A stretch of DNA of 44,720 bases from Acinetobacter towneri (GCF_001758345.1 NZ_MKQS01000005.1:125983-170702); one strand, 5' to 3'. Counted from the stretch's first letter, positions 7,810 to 17,392 are shown. Notes: generated from the letters alone by a model not told the origin. Made by a program: numbers and translations.

Positions 7810-9042
7810 ATGAGCCAACATCTTTCACTACCTAAAGATAAAATTCGTTTCTTGTTGTTAGAAGGCGTACACCAGAACGCAATCGACGTGTTAAATGCAG
7901 CGGGTTATACCAACATCGATTATCGTAAAACGGCGCTTGAGGGCGATGCGTTAAAAGAAGCGATTAAAGATGCGCATTTCATTGGAATTCGTTCACGTAC
8001 ACAGCTAACTGAAGAAGTTTTTGAAGCTGCGAACAAACTAATTGCGGTAGGTTGTTTCTGTATTGGTACAAACCAAGTGAACTTAACTGCAGCAATGGAA
8101 CGTGGTATTCCAGTTTTCAATGCCCCTTATTCAAACACCCGTTCGGTTGCAGAATTGGTATTGGCTGAAGCAATTTTATTGCTACGTCGCGTACCTGAAA
8201 AATCAACCGATACACATGCAGGTGGCTGGAACAAGTCTGCAGTCGGTTCATTTGAAACACGTGGTAAAACTTTAGGTATCGTGGGTTACGGTTCAATCGG
8301 TTCTCAACTTTCAGTATTGGCTGAAAGCTTGGGTATGCACGTCATTTATTATGATGCTGTAACCAAGTTACCTTTAGGTAATGCACGTCAAGTTGGCTCT
8401 ATGGGCGAATTATTGGCAAATGCTGACGTGGTTTCTTTACACGTTCCAGATGTACCATCTACCCGCAATTTCATGGCAAAAGAACAATTTGCACAAATGA
8501 AAGAAGGCGCAATTTTCATTAACGCGGCACGTGGTACTTGTGTGGTGATTGAAGATTTGGCAGATGCTATCAAGTCTGGTCATATTGCAGGTGCTGCAGT
8601 TGACGTATTCCCGAAAGAACCAAAAGCCAATGGTGAAGAATTTGTTTCTCCACTACGCAACCTACCAAACGTGATTTTAACACCGCACGTGGGTGGTTCT
8701 ACTATGGAAGCGCAAGCGAACATTGGTTTAGAAGTGGCAGAGAAATTTGTTGCATATTCAGATAAAGGTATGACTTTGTCTGCAGTGAACTTCCCTGAAA
8801 TTGCATTGCCATTAACTGAAGGCAAGCACCGTTTATTACACATTCACCAAAATATTCCAGGTGTATTGTCTAAAATCAACAACTTGTTTGCTGAACACGG
8901 CATCAACATCTCTGGTCAGTCACTCATGACCAAAGGTGATGTCGGTTACTTAGTAATGGACGTTGATGCAACGGCATCTAAAGAAGCGCTTGATACCTTG
9001 CATGAAGTTGAAGGCACAATTCGCGTACGTGTATTGTTCTAA
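7810..9042 (+). CDS. serA: D-3-phosphoglycerate dehydrogenase
   Basis: This enzyme catalyses the first committed step of serine synthesis, 3-phosphoglycerate to 3-phosphohydroxypyruvate, with NAD. At 410 residues it has the length of E. coli SerA. The N-terminal substrate-binding half includes GIRSRTQLTEEV; the Rossmann domain carries LGIVGYGSIGSQ (about residues 155-166); the active-site arginine is in NAARGTCV and the catalytic histidine in LTPHVGGST. A C-terminal ACT domain (about residues 338-410, HQNIPGVLSKINNLFAEHGINI) implies allosteric control by serine. SerA-type enzymes can also reduce 2-oxoglutarate to D-2-hydroxyglutarate, which links it to the divergent flavoenzyme. GGAG precedes the ATG and a terminator follows. 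Confidence 0.97.
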   Translation: MSQHLSLPKDKIRFLLLEGVHQNAIDVLNAAGYTNIDYRKTALEGDALKEAIKDAHFIGIRSRTQLTEEVFEAANKLIAVGCFCIGTNQVNLTAAMERGIPVFNAPYSNTRSVAELVLAEAILLLRRVPEKSTDTHAGGWNKSAVGSFETRGKTLGIVGYGSIGSQLSVLAESLGMHVIYYDAVTKLPLGNARQVGSMGELLANADVVSLHVPDVPSTRNFMAKEQFAQMKEGAIFINAARGTCVVIEDLADAIKSGHIAGAAVDVFPKEPKANGEEFVSPLRNLPNVILTPHVGGSTMEAQANIGLEVAEKFVAYSDKGMTLSAVNFPEIALPLTEGKHRLLHIHQNIPGVLSKINNLFAEHGINISGQSLMTKGDVGYLVMDVDATASKEALDTLHEVEGTIRVRVLF

Positions 9043-9060
9043 TCCACCAGCGCATGCTAC

Positions 9061-9092
9061 AAAAAACCACAGTCTGCGTACTGTGGTTTTTT
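9061..9092 (+). terminator. serA terminator
   Basis: A 13-base perfect stem (AAAAAACCACAGT / ACTGTGGTTTTTT) with a six-base loop, ending in T; it may work in both directions. Confidence 0.9.
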
Positions 9093-9202
9093 ATGTCTGC
9101 TGCATCTGCACAACATCATGCTACACAACCCGCTAGTATTTTAAACTTGGTATAATCTGCCCCTTATTCCTATTCTGATGCTTTAGAGTATTTTCCTTCC
9201 TC

Positions 9203-10081
9203 ATGCCAAACGCCCAACTCACTGCGGTGTTGTTCATGGTTCTGTCCATGATCTCCTATCAAATCAGTGCCTCATTTGCCAAACAACTCTTTCAGGTACT
9301 CGACCCGCTTAGTGTGACAATTTTACGGCTGTGCTTTGCCAGCGTGATTGTGGCAATCATGTTTCGCTCATGGCAAATTCTTTCGCGGCTGTCCTATTTA
9401 AAATGGCGTGATTTATTGTGCTATAGCGCAGCCTTGGGCTGCATGAATATTTTGTTTTATCTGTCTTTGGGCAAATTACCGCAAGGCATTGCGGTGGGTT
9501 TGGAATTTGTCGGACCTTTGGGTTTGGCGTTATTGTCCATTCAAAACCGTAAAGATTATATCTGGGTGTTCTTGGCCATTTTAGGCATTATTTTTATGGT
9601 GCCATGGGGACAAGCTCACGGCGATAATTTTAGCATCTTGGGCGCAGCCTTCGCTTTGGGTGCAGGATTGTGTTGGGCTTTTTATATTTATTTTGGGCAA
9701 AAAGTGGTGCAACAAAATATTGGCATGCACGCGCTGACCATCGCCATCAGTATTTCGGCTTTGGCTTTGATTCCATTCGGACTGTATAACAATGCCCCCG
9801 CACTGTTTGAAACCCAGTATTGGGGCAAGGCGCTTGCCATTGCAGTGCTTGCCACGGCCATTCCTTATGCGCTGGATTTACAGGCCTTAAAACAACTCAG
9901 CAAAATGAGTTATGGCACACTTTCCAGTTTATCGCCTGCTTTGGCTGCACTGACAGGCTTGGTATTGTTGGGTGAGAAAATTACTTCACTGCAATGGCTC
10001 GCCTTATGCTGCATTATGTTAGCTTCGGTCGGTGTTACTTTTAGAGCAGTAAAAAAATCCAAACAGCCGCAGAATGTTTAA
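9203..10081 (+). CDS. EamA-family (DMT) exporter, RhtA-like
   Basis: This 292-residue inner-membrane protein has about ten helices arranged as two EamA repeats. The first repeat contains ISASFAKQLFQVLDPLSVTILRL, and the second closes with SYGTLSSLSPALAALTGLVLLGEKI, the usual EamA signature. The section GIAVGLEFVGPLGLALLSI resembles RhtA, the threonine/homoserine exporter, so amino-acid or related metabolite export is the best guess; the substrate is not shown by the sequence. It is transcribed alone and converges on the hemerythrin-like gene with only a short gap. Confidence 0.85.
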   Translation: MPNAQLTAVLFMVLSMISYQISASFAKQLFQVLDPLSVTILRLCFASVIVAIMFRSWQILSRLSYLKWRDLLCYSAALGCMNILFYLSLGKLPQGIAVGLEFVGPLGLALLSIQNRKDYIWVFLAILGIIFMVPWGQAHGDNFSILGAAFALGAGLCWAFYIYFGQKVVQQNIGMHALTIAISISALALIPFGLYNNAPALFETQYWGKALAIAVLATAIPYALDLQALKQLSKMSYGTLSSLSPALAALTGLVLLGEKITSLQWLALCCIMLASVGVTFRAVKKSKQPQNV

Positions 10082-10094
10082 ATCAGAATAATGC

Positions 10095-10553
10095 TTAAAC
10101 CAAACTGTCTTTAGACATCTGTTGGTATTTTTCATACTCTGCCAAATATTGCTTGGCTAGACTTTGTTTTTGCTGTTCAGACAAAATTTTGCCTGCCTGT
10201 TGGAAAAAACCGTGTTCTTCTTCTTTTAAATGATGATGGACTTTATCTGACAGTTGCTTTGCAATGGCCAGCCAACCCGTGTTGCTCATTTCCGTTTCGG
10301 TTAATTGTTCGAGTAATTCATCCATTTGATGATGCTCTGCCAAAGCATGGCGAGTGATATTTAAACCCGCGTCAGTCATCATTAAAGGAATATAAAAATA
10401 GCGATCTTCTGCTACCGCATGAGCAAATAATTCATTTTTAAGTTGTTCAAATATCGCTCTACGTTCACGACTATCGCCTGAAGTTTGCGTCAGTTGGCGG
10501 GCTAAATCTCGTTGAATCTCGTGACTTTGGCGTAAAGCTTCAAAAATATTCAT
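10095..10553 (-). CDS. Hemerythrin HHE-domain protein
   Basis: This helical cytoplasmic protein of about 152 residues has the histidine/glutamate pattern of a non-haem di-iron HHE domain: SHEIQRDLARQL near residue 11, FAHAVAEDRYFYIPL near residue 45, LAEHHQMDELLEQL near residue 74 and KVHHHLKEEEHGFFQQAG near residue 110. Such proteins bind oxygen, sense it, or help repair iron centres after nitrosative stress; no accessory domain indicates which role applies. The frame extends upstream, but the ATG at 10551-10553 has AGAGGT at good spacing and starts just ahead of the first metal-ligand helix. The upstream region carries nested inverted repeats that may regulate it. Confidence 0.85.
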   Translation of the reverse strand: MNIFEALRQSHEIQRDLARQLTQTSGDSRERRAIFEQLKNELFAHAVAEDRYFYIPLMMTDAGLNITRHALAEHHQMDELLEQLTETEMSNTGWLAIAKQLSDKVHHHLKEEEHGFFQQAGKILSEQQKQSLAKQYLAEYEKYQQMSKDSLV

Positions 10554-10640
10554 ATGCAGACCTCTTTTGTTTAACCATGCGCGGCGAACAGATTGATAAG
10601 AATCTACTCGCACATCCACATCGGCTTGGCTTTGGAGTCA

Positions 10641-10698
10641 ATTTTTGATTTCGTTTTTTTTAATCTTCTAGCTACTATATAGAAGATCAATCAAAAAT
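10641..10698. promoter_or_regulatory. Nested perfect inverted repeats upstream of the hemerythrin gene
   Basis: The outer arms ATTTTTGATT (10641-10650) and AATCAAAAAT (10689-10698) are exact complements. The inner arms ATCTTCTA (10663-10670) and TAGAAGAT (10680-10687) are also exact complements, around a nine-base spacer. They lie about 90-145 bases before the start codon. Confidence 0.5.
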
Positions 10699-10769
10699 CC
10701 TGCAACTATTTGTATAGAAAGCTTTAATTCACTTACCCACTTTATTCAAGTTATGTATCTGAACAAGAT

Positions 10770-11675
10770 TTAGAGATTTAATACCCGTTTTGGTACCAAG
10801 CGTTTTTTATCTGTAATTTCAGCCAAACCTAAACACTTCTCACCATCAAAGACCAAAACTTGCGCTGATGCAGGATGGTCAATATTACTTTCCATGCCAC
10901 GACTAAAATATTCAGCGCGTCCTTCAGGGACTTGAATGTGTAGAAAATGCTGCACAGGTGCATACGCAGGCAGCAATAAAGCCTCACGTTCTGCTTCACT
11001 TAAACTTTCCAAATATTCAATGCTATTACTTGGAATCAGGTCAAAATGCCCCGTTTTAATCCGATGCAAATAGGTCAAATGTCCATAAGTACCCAAGGCT
11101 TTGGCAATGTCTTCACCTAAAACACGAATATACGTGCCTTTAGAACAAGTTACATCCAAAGTGATGCTCTGTTCTGTAAAAGACAGCAATTCAATGGCAT
11201 AAATGGTGACTGGACGCGCTTCACGTTCAATTTCAATGCCCTGTCGTGCCAATTCATACAACGGACGGCCTTCTTTTTTTAAGGCAGAATACATAGGCGG
11301 AACTTGCATCAAATCGCCCTGAAATTGTGCCAATACCTGCTCAATGTGCTCTTGGCTCAATGCAGGTAGATCCTGCTGCAACAACACTTCCCCTTCCACA
11401 TCTCCCGTGGTGGTGCTATGTCCCAATTGAATAGTGGTTTGATAGCGTTTCACCGAATCGAGTAAATAGTGCGAAAATTTGGTCGCTTCACCCAAACAAA
11501 TCGGCAGCAAACCCGAAGCCAATGGGTCTAATGCCCCCGTATGCCCTGCTTTTTGCGCCCGATATAACCAACGCACTTTTTGCAATGCTGCATTGGAACT
11601 GATGCCCAAAGGTTTATTCAATAAAAATACACCATTCACGGCACGGCGCTGGATTTTTGAAGCAGATGATTTCAT
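10770..11675 (-). CDS. truB: tRNA pseudouridine-55 synthase
   Basis: It converts uridine 55 in the T-loop of tRNAs to pseudouridine. The protein has 301 residues, close to E. coli TruB. The N-terminal motif [14 protein letters not shown] is followed by [25 protein letters not shown], which contains the catalytic aspartate at residue 50. Further family blocks are [21 protein letters not shown] and [19 protein letters not shown]; the C-terminus carries the small PUA-like domain. Unlike many bacteria, it is not next to rbfA or rpsO here; it lies beside a hemerythrin gene and divergent from lifO. Confidence 0.96.
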   Translation of the reverse strand: MKSSASKIQRRAVNGVFLLNKPLGISSNAALQKVRWLYRAQKAGHTGALDPLASGLLPICLGEATKFSHYLLDSVKRYQTTIQLGHSTTTGDVEGEVLLQQDLPALSQEHIEQVLAQFQGDLMQVPPMYSALKKEGRPLYELARQGIEIEREARPVTIYAIELLSFTEQSITLDVTCSKGTYIRVLGEDIAKALGTYGHLTYLHRIKTGHFDLIPSNSIEYLESLSEAEREALLLPAYAPVQHFLHIQVPEGRAEYFSRGMESNIDHPASAQVLVFDGEKCLGLAEITDKKRLVPKRVLNL

Positions 11676-11829
11676 AACATAGACACGTCTTAAAGCTGCC
11701 GCAATACTATCAACCGCTTGTCTAGTTTTACAACTTTTCTGTTGTTTATTTGCTCTTTTGTTTCAGAATAAATTGAGTTCAGTCATATGAACCCAACAAA
11801 AAATACAATAGGGATGTTAGGCATAGGAT

Positions 11830-12861
11830 ATGCAAAAAAAGAAATTATGGCTCATTTTCGCCGTGATCATCGTTGTCATTCTTGGTTTTCTCATTTGGCT
11901 CGCACCCAATCCAACTGTTGGCTCAAACCAAGGGCCGATTAGCTCTAGTGCTCAAAATACGACAGGCTTACCACCCGCAGCGTCAGACTTGCCACATGCA
12001 TCGGGGCTGTCTTTTGTCAGCAACAGCCAACAGGACACCGAGATCAACTGCCAACTGGTGCTCGACCAAAGTAATCGCTTAGTTGTCAATGAACAGACTC
12101 GTAATTGTTTTGAATATTTTATTACCCAATATGGTGAAAAAAATATTGATCAGATCAAGCAAGATTTTAAAGCCTATATGCAGCAAGGTTATAAAGAACC
12201 TGCGCTTAAGCAGATTTTAGATCTTTGGACTCGTTATTTAGATTATCGTGTGCAATTGGGGAGCCTGAAGGAGCCAAGCCTAAATAAAGAAGACCCTGAG
12301 TACTATCGTACAATTTTTGCTTCGATGAAAACCCTACGTAGCCAGTTCTTTTCCGACTATGAAATCGAAGGCCTCTTTGGCGCTGAAAATACCTACCATG
12401 AATATACCTTAGACCGCATGAGCATCATGGCAGATCAGTCCCTGACTGAAGTACAAAAAGCGCAGAAACTGAAAGAACTGTTTGCTCAACTGCCCGAAGA
12501 TTGGAAAGAAAATCTAGAACAACTTTCCAAACTCGAAGATCTGCGTAAACTGACCTCAGATATTAAGGCGCGAGGCGGTTCTGCCGAAGAAATTCGCCAA
12601 ATGCGCCAGAATCTTGTCGGTGCCGAAGCGACCATACGCCTAGAAAAACTCGACCAAGATCGAAACAATTGGAAATCTCGGGTCAATACTTACTTAGAAC
12701 AACGCGACATCATTCTTAAAAGCAATATGAATCAAGATGCGCAGCAGCAAGCTATTCAAAAACTACGTGATCAACAGTTTAATAATTCACAAGAACAACT
12801 TCGACTAGGAGCCTTTGAAACCACGCATGACACAGGAGGAAAACCTCCGTTCGCAGATTAA
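11830..12861 (+). CDS. lifO: Lipase-specific foldase (lipase chaperone)
   Basis: This inner-membrane-anchored periplasmic steric chaperone is needed to fold the neighbouring secreted lipase before type II secretion. The 343 residues comprise one N-terminal membrane anchor (about residues 5-24), a Pro/Ser/Ala-rich variable linker (about 28-65) and a long, mainly helical, charged domain. The Lif signature RxxFDYxLSxxGE appears here in diverged form as RNCFEYFITQYGE at residues 91-103, with Glu for Asp. The gene order chaperone-then-lipase is the one known in Acinetobacter, opposite to Pseudomonas. About 36 bases separate it from lipA, so the two are probably cotranscribed. Confidence 0.93.
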   Translation: MQKKKLWLIFAVIIVVILGFLIWLAPNPTVGSNQGPISSSAQNTTGLPPAASDLPHASGLSFVSNSQQDTEINCQLVLDQSNRLVVNEQTRNCFEYFITQYGEKNIDQIKQDFKAYMQQGYKEPALKQILDLWTRYLDYRVQLGSLKEPSLNKEDPEYYRTIFASMKTLRSQFFSDYEIEGLFGAENTYHEYTLDRMSIMADQSLTEVQKAQKLKELFAQLPEDWKENLEQLSKLEDLRKLTSDIKARGGSAEEIRQMRQNLVGAEATIRLEKLDQDRNNWKSRVNTYLEQRDIILKSNMNQDAQQQAIQKLRDQQFNNSQEQLRLGAFETTHDTGGKPPFAD

Positions 12862-12897
12862 AGCTATACCGTGTTTGACTTTTTCAGGATGAAAAAA

Positions 12898-13881
12898 ATG
12901 TTTATAACGAAAAGAATGATACAAACTATGTCACTCGTAGGTCTGGTTACCAGCCTTGGACTCAGCGCAACTACAGCCACAGCTGGATTACAGACGGTGA
13001 CTACAAGCGTAAAAAGTAATTATGCTCAAACTAAATATCCATTGCTATTTACCCATGGCATGTTTGGGTTCAGCCGAGTGGGGGTTGCCGAATTTGGACT
13101 AGATTACTGGTATCAAATTTTACCCGACTTGGCTCGAAATGGCGCAACCACCTTTGCAGCACAAATTTCCCCTTTAGAATCAACTGAAGTACGGGGTGAG
13201 CAGTTACTACAACAAGTTGAAGAGGTCATCGCCCTGACAGGCAAGCCCAAAGTTAATTTGATTGGACATAGCCATGGCGGACCAACCATTCGCTATGTAG
13301 AAGCAGTTAAACCGCAATATGTGGCCTCACTGACAGGTGTGGGAGCAACATTTAGAGGTTCTAAAGTGGCAGACCAGCTTCTTGCCAATCAAGGTGGAAC
13401 ACAACTGCTCAGTCTAGCGGCGGATCATATTATTGGTCCTATGCTTGCTTATGGGCAAAGTAACCCTGCCTTAAAAAGTAATTTAACAGCATCACTCACC
13501 TCAATTAGCGAGCAAGGTTCCCGTGTTTTTAATCAGAAATATCCAACAACAGCGCTGGCTTCAGACTGTAACAAGAGCGGTGCAACATCCAGCAATGGCG
13601 TGTATTACTATTCGTGGACTGGCACGTCTCAAGTCACGAACATTCTCGATGTTGCAGACAGTGCGATCTCACTGTTGGGGCCTTTGGCCTATGGCCATTT
13701 AAACAATGATGGTTTAGTGGCACGCTGTAGTACACACTTCGGTAAAGTCATCCGTGATAACTATGACTGGAACCATCTAGATGAGGTCAACCAAGTTATG
13801 GGGCTACGTGGACTATTTAGCGCAGACCCTGTTGATGTCTATCGCCAACATGCCAATCGCTTAAAACTTCAAGGACTCTAG
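12898..13881 (+). CDS. lipA: Secreted triacylglycerol lipase
   Basis: This extracellular lipase of family I.1/I.2 hydrolyses long-chain triacylglycerols. An N-terminal signal peptide (ending near TATAG) is followed by the oxyanion-hole region YPLLFTHGMFGF, the nucleophile elbow GHSHGG (Ser about residue 125), the catalytic Asp in LNNDGLVARC and the catalytic His in DWNHLDEVNQ. Two cysteines (SDCNKS and ARCSTH) fit the conserved disulfide, and the DWNHLDEV neighbourhood fits the calcium site. In-frame GTG 12871 and ATG 12889 also exist, but AGGA at 12886-12889 is correctly spaced for ATG 12898. Folding should need lifO. A close paralogue follows, itself interrupted by a stop. Confidence 0.95.
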   Translation: MFITKRMIQTMSLVGLVTSLGLSATTATAGLQTVTTSVKSNYAQTKYPLLFTHGMFGFSRVGVAEFGLDYWYQILPDLARNGATTFAAQISPLESTEVRGEQLLQQVEEVIALTGKPKVNLIGHSHGGPTIRYVEAVKPQYVASLTGVGATFRGSKVADQLLANQGGTQLLSLAADHIIGPMLAYGQSNPALKSNLTASLTSISEQGSRVFNQKYPTTALASDCNKSGATSSNGVYYYSWTGTSQVTNILDVADSAISLLGPLAYGHLNNDGLVARCSTHFGKVIRDNYDWNHLDEVNQVMGLRGLFSADPVDVYRQHANRLKLQGL

Positions 13882-14053
13882 TTCTATTTTTCCCTTCGAA
13901 TCTTTAACGTTTCGGAGGGATGTCTCCTAGAATTATCCAGTTACAAACTGTATTTCATTTAATCGGATTTCTCCACGCTCCTCCTCTCTCACCTTTATAC
14001 TCATTTTGACAACTTAAATTGTCGTCATAAAAAATAAAAAACGAGGATGATCA

Positions 14054-15025
14054 ATGAAATATAGATTATTGATAGCTGGACTGCTGTCGACCTGCGCACT
14101 TGCTGCTACACAAACGCAAGCAGCTGCTTCACAAATTAAATCAAACTACGTTGCCTCTAATTATGCAAAGACCAAATACCCTTTGGTTTTTGCACATGGT
14201 ATGGGTGGCTGGATTCGAGCAGGAATCGATGAACTTGGTGTGGATTAATGGTATCAAATCTTGCCAGATTTAGCCCGTAACGGTGCAAACGCATGGGCAA
14301 CACGCGTTTCTCCATTCAACACATCTGAAGTTCGTGGTGAACAACTGCTGCAACAAGTTGATGAAATCTTAGCGATTACAGGAGCACCCAAAGTCAATTT
14401 GCTTGGTCATAGTCACGGCGGACATAGTATTGCTTATGTCTCTAATGTTATGCCCAATAAAATCGCGTCTGCAACAGCCATTTCTAGTCCTTTAAAAGGC
14501 TCTCCTGTGGCGGATTTGATTATTTCCGCGCAAGGTACGCCGCTAGAACAACCGCTGGTAGGCTTAATCAACTTTGGGTCCAAGGCTATTGTTTGGGCAC
14601 AACAGCAAGATCCGAACTCACTTCCACATGATGCACTCGGTGCGGGTAAAAGCTTAAGTCAAGCTGGTTCTATAGCTTTTGCACAGAAATATCCACTGGG
14701 TATGCCAAAAACAAGCTGTGGTGAAGGTTTAGCGAAAGAAAATGGAGTTTATTTTTACTCTTTCTCTGGCAACTCAACGTTGACGAACGTACTTGATCCA
14801 GACTCATTATTGGGTGCAACAGGCTTACTCATGCAAGCGCCTAATGATAATGATGGCTTAGTCTCACGTTGTAGTGCCAAGTATGGCAAGACCGTGCGCG
14901 ATAACTATAATTGGAACCACTTAGATGTGATTAACCAGTTCTTTGGACTACGTTCTATTTTTGCCCCAGATCCTGTCGATGTCTACCGCCAGCATGCTAA
15001 CCGCCTAAAACTACAAGGCTTATAA
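14054..15025 (+). pseudogene. Second lipase paralogue interrupted by one in-frame stop
   Basis: This is a tandem copy of the upstream lipase, with its own ribosome site (GAGGATG) and signal peptide (MKYRLLIAGLLSTCALAATQ). The N-terminal part ends at TAA, 14246-14248, in the segment DELGVD-stop-WYQILPDLARNG; the intact paralogue has DYW there. Translation continues in the same frame to 15025 with the whole catalytic machinery preserved: GHSHGGHS, NDNDGLVSRC and NYNWNHLDVINQ. One base change from a Tyr codon (TAT/TAC) to TAA explains the break. No frameshift is seen and the remainder is not decayed, so the event is recent, or it is a sequencing error. An ATG overlaps the stop but is out of frame. 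Confidence 0.88.
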
Positions 15026-15043
15026 ATTCCAATAGCAAACATA

Positions 15044-15072
15044 AAAAAATGCGCCTAAGCGGCGCATTTTTT
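15044..15072. terminator. Bidirectional terminator between the second lipase and rplS
   Basis: AAAAAATGCGCC and GGCGCATTTTTT pair perfectly around TAAGC; the A and T runs on both sides allow it to end both converging genes. Confidence 0.9.
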
Positions 15073-15093
15073 AGCTGTAACACAAAGTTAAAA

Positions 15094-15465
15094 TTAACCT
15101 TGTTTACGTGCTGGTAATTTCTCACGAATACGTGCAGCTTTACCAGACAATTCGCGTAGGTAGTAAAGTTTAGCACGACGAACGTCACCACGACGTTTCA
15201 CTTCGATTTTCGCAACGATTGGAGAGTGAGTTTGGAAAACACGCTCAACACCAATACCGCTAGAAATTTTACGTACTGTGAACGCAGAGTTCAAACCACG
15301 GTTTTTCTTCGCAATGACAACGCCTTCGAACGCTTGTAGACGCTCACGGTCACCTTCTTTAACTTTTACTTGAACGATAACTGTATCGCCTGGTGCAAAA
15401 GCTGGAATGTCTTGCTTAAGCTGTGCATTTTCAACAGCTTGTACTAAAGGATGCTTACCACTCAT
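15094..15465 (-). CDS. rplS: 50S ribosomal protein L19
   Basis: This large-subunit protein lies at the 30S-50S interface. The product is about 122 residues, the normal size, with family blocks [48 protein letters not shown] and [23 protein letters not shown]. The frame extends 15 codons upstream, but the ATG at 15463-15465 has GGAGAT at good spacing and gives the conserved N-terminus. It is the last gene of the rpsP-rimM-trmD-rplS operon, after an unusually long gap of about 176 bases from trmD, which could hold an internal promoter. Confidence 0.97.
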   Translation of the reverse strand: MSGKHPLVQAVENAQLKQDIPAFAPGDTVIVQVKVKEGDRERLQAFEGVVIAKKNRGLNSAFTVRKISSGIGVERVFQTHSPIVAKIEVKRRGDVRRAKLYYLRELSGKAARIREKLPARKQG

Positions 15466-15641
15466 GGGGTATCTCCAATATGTGTGGGTCAGAAGAGGTC
15501 TGAGATCCACTGGGTATAGAGGCTAAAGCGCATAGACCCGATTGACTTTCCCTTTATGCCTGACCGCTTCAATGCATAAAGAGCCTATTTAAAAACTACA
15601 AACACACTGTCTGTAGCAATTTTGCTTAGACAAACCGATTA

Positions 15642-16388
15642 CTAGGTCTGTCCTTGCGAATCTTTTAGCCATTTTTTTTGCTGCTTGCTCAACTCAACTT
15701 TTTCAATCAACTCAGGTCGACGCTCTAAAGTCCGTTGGTAACGCTGCAAAAACCGCCATTTTTCAATATTGGCATGATGTCCCGACTTTAGTACTTCAGG
15801 AACATCCAAACCTTCAAAATGGTCTGGCTTGGTATATTGTGGGCAATCTAAAAGACCATCCACAAATGAATCTTGCACATGAGATTGTTCGTCAGACATT
15901 GCACCCGGAAGTCTCCGAATAATACTATCGAGAAGAACCATCGCAGGTAGTTCACCGCCTGATAAAACGTAATCTCCAATTGACCATTCCTGATCAACAT
16001 AGTTTTGGATTAAACGCTCATCGACCCCTTCATAACGGCCACACAATACAATTAAGCCATCATATTCAACGAATTCTAGTACTGCAGTTTCGTTTAAGGT
16101 TTTACCTTGAGGCGACATATACACCACAGGTACATGAACTGCTCCTGCTTGCTGTGCAAGCTGTTTGGCATGCTGGATTGCTTGCGCCAAAGGCTCTGCC
16201 ATCATCACCATACCTGGACCACCACCAAATGGACGTTCATCCACCCGTTTGTAGTTGCCCTGTGCATAATCACGTGGATTAATACAAGTTATTTGCATCA
16301 AATCACGTTTTGCTGCACGTCCACTAATACCGTAAGCTGTAATCGCTTCAAACATTTCAGGAAAAAGCGTAATGACTGCAAAAAACAC
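15642..16388 (-). CDS. trmD: tRNA (guanine-37 N1)-methyltransferase
   Basis: It methylates G37 next to the anticodon and prevents +1 frameshifting. The 248 residues begin [15 protein letters not shown] and contain [11 protein letters not shown], the knot residues [12 protein letters not shown] and [16 protein letters not shown], which bind S-adenosylmethionine in a SPOUT trefoil knot. The start codon is GTG with GAGGAG at ideal spacing. It is the third gene of the ribosomal/tRNA-modification operon, about 42 bases after rimM. Confidence 0.97.
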   Translation of the reverse strand: MFFAVITLFPEMFEAITAYGISGRAAKRDLMQITCINPRDYAQGNYKRVDERPFGGGPGMVMMAEPLAQAIQHAKQLAQQAGAVHVPVVYMSPQGKTLNETAVLEFVEYDGLIVLCGRYEGVDERLIQNYVDQEWSIGDYVLSGGELPAMVLLDSIIRRLPGAMSDEQSHVQDSFVDGLLDCPQYTKPDHFEGLDVPEVLKSGHHANIEKWRFLQRYQRTLERRPELIEKVELSKQQKKWLKDSQGQT

Positions 16389-16430
16389 CGCAGACTCCTC
16401 TGTTTTCCTGCTCTGCGAATCCTGAAAGGA

Positions 16431-16979
16431 TTAATAATCCATGCCCCAATTAACATAGATGCGACCCGCTTCGAGATCAACGCGTTGTACCACATCTTTA
16501 TGCCATGGAATCATACGCTCTTCACCATCGACACTATCGGCAGTTGCGCGAACCACCATCACGTCATTGGCACCTGTTTCAAACAGTTCATGGATTTGAC
16601 CGAGGTTTACTTCTTGTTCGTCATCGTCCAAGCCTAACACCATTAGACCTTTTAAATCTGACCAATAATACTCGTCCACGCCTGGTTGAGGCAGTTGCGA
16701 TTTTGAAATCCAGATATTTGCGCCAACCAAGTTGTCTGCTGCGGTGCGATCACTCACACCTTTTAAGCTGACCACCAAGCCTTTGCCATGTGGTTTCCAA
16801 CGTTTTACATCAACCATTTGCCAACCTGCTTTGGTTTCAATGTACCAAGGCAGGTAGTCAAATATGTTGCTCATAGGTTCTGTGTTGGAATAGACCCAGA
16901 GCCACCCATTTAATCCATATGCTGAACGTAGCTGTCCAATCTGAATACGATCTTCGGGCACATTCTGTGTTGGTGTCAT
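16431..16979 (-). CDS. rimM: 16S rRNA processing / 30S maturation factor RimM
   Basis: RimM binds ribosomal protein S19 and assists maturation of the 30S head. The 182-residue product shows the N-terminal RimM barrel (IQIGQLRSAYGLNGWLWVYS, then WKPHGKGLVVSLKGVSDRTAA) and the C-terminal PRC-barrel (YYWSDLKGLMVL, then HELFETGANDVMVVR and MIPWHKDVVQRVDLEAGRI). It follows rpsP by 23 bases in the standard operon order. Confidence 0.96.
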   Translation of the reverse strand: MTPTQNVPEDRIQIGQLRSAYGLNGWLWVYSNTEPMSNIFDYLPWYIETKAGWQMVDVKRWKPHGKGLVVSLKGVSDRTAADNLVGANIWISKSQLPQPGVDEYYWSDLKGLMVLGLDDDEQEVNLGQIHELFETGANDVMVVRATADSVDGEERMIPWHKDVVQRVDLEAGRIYVNWGMDY

Positions 16980-17002
16980 GGGCTACCTACTACTTAATTA
17001 AA

Positions 17003-17260
17003 TTATGCAGCAGCTGCAGCTTTCTTCGCTTGAGCAGCTAAAGAAGCAACACGTTCAGAAGGTTGAGCACCTTGTGCAACCCAGTGAGCAAAACGGTCAG
17101 CATCTAAGCGAAGTTTTTCTGCTTTACCTTGAGCTGTTGGGTTAAAGAAACCGATACGTTCGATGAAACGACCGTCACGCGCATTGCGGCTGTCAGTTAC
17201 AACGATTTGATAGAATGGACGCTTTTTAGCACCACCACGAGTAAGACGAATAACTACCAT
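17003..17260 (-). CDS. rpsP: 30S ribosomal protein S16
   Basis: This small-subunit assembly protein has 85 residues, the usual size. The start [20 protein letters not shown] and the motifs [19 protein letters not shown] and [17 protein letters not shown] are diagnostic. It is the first gene of the rpsP-rimM-trmD-rplS operon, so the operon promoter should lie in the roughly 200 bases upstream (17261-17470), where an exact DnaA box (17393-17401) is also present. Confidence 0.97.
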   Translation of the reverse strand: MVVIRLTRGGAKKRPFYQIVVTDSRNARDGRFIERIGFFNPTAQGKAEKLRLDADRFAHWVAQGAQPSERVASLAAQAKKAAAAA

Positions 17261-17392
17261 GATACAACCTTATAGTTTTTACGGATTATCCTTGCGCCGA
17301 CCATCGGCAACACTTCAAACCCCTTTCATAGAGGGCGGTATTTTACGTTATATTTGCCCTGAAAGAAAGATTAATTTAAGGTTTATCCACAA

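Noticed and set aside
13895-13925. Hairpin TCCCTTCGAA / TTTCGGAGGGA between the two lipase genes as a terminator.
   Set aside because: It has a mismatch and no T run; it may be a weak structure only.
14249-14260. The ATG overlapping the stop codon of the second lipase as a reinitiation site.
   Set aside because: It is in a different frame from the remaining lipase sequence, so it cannot restore the protein.
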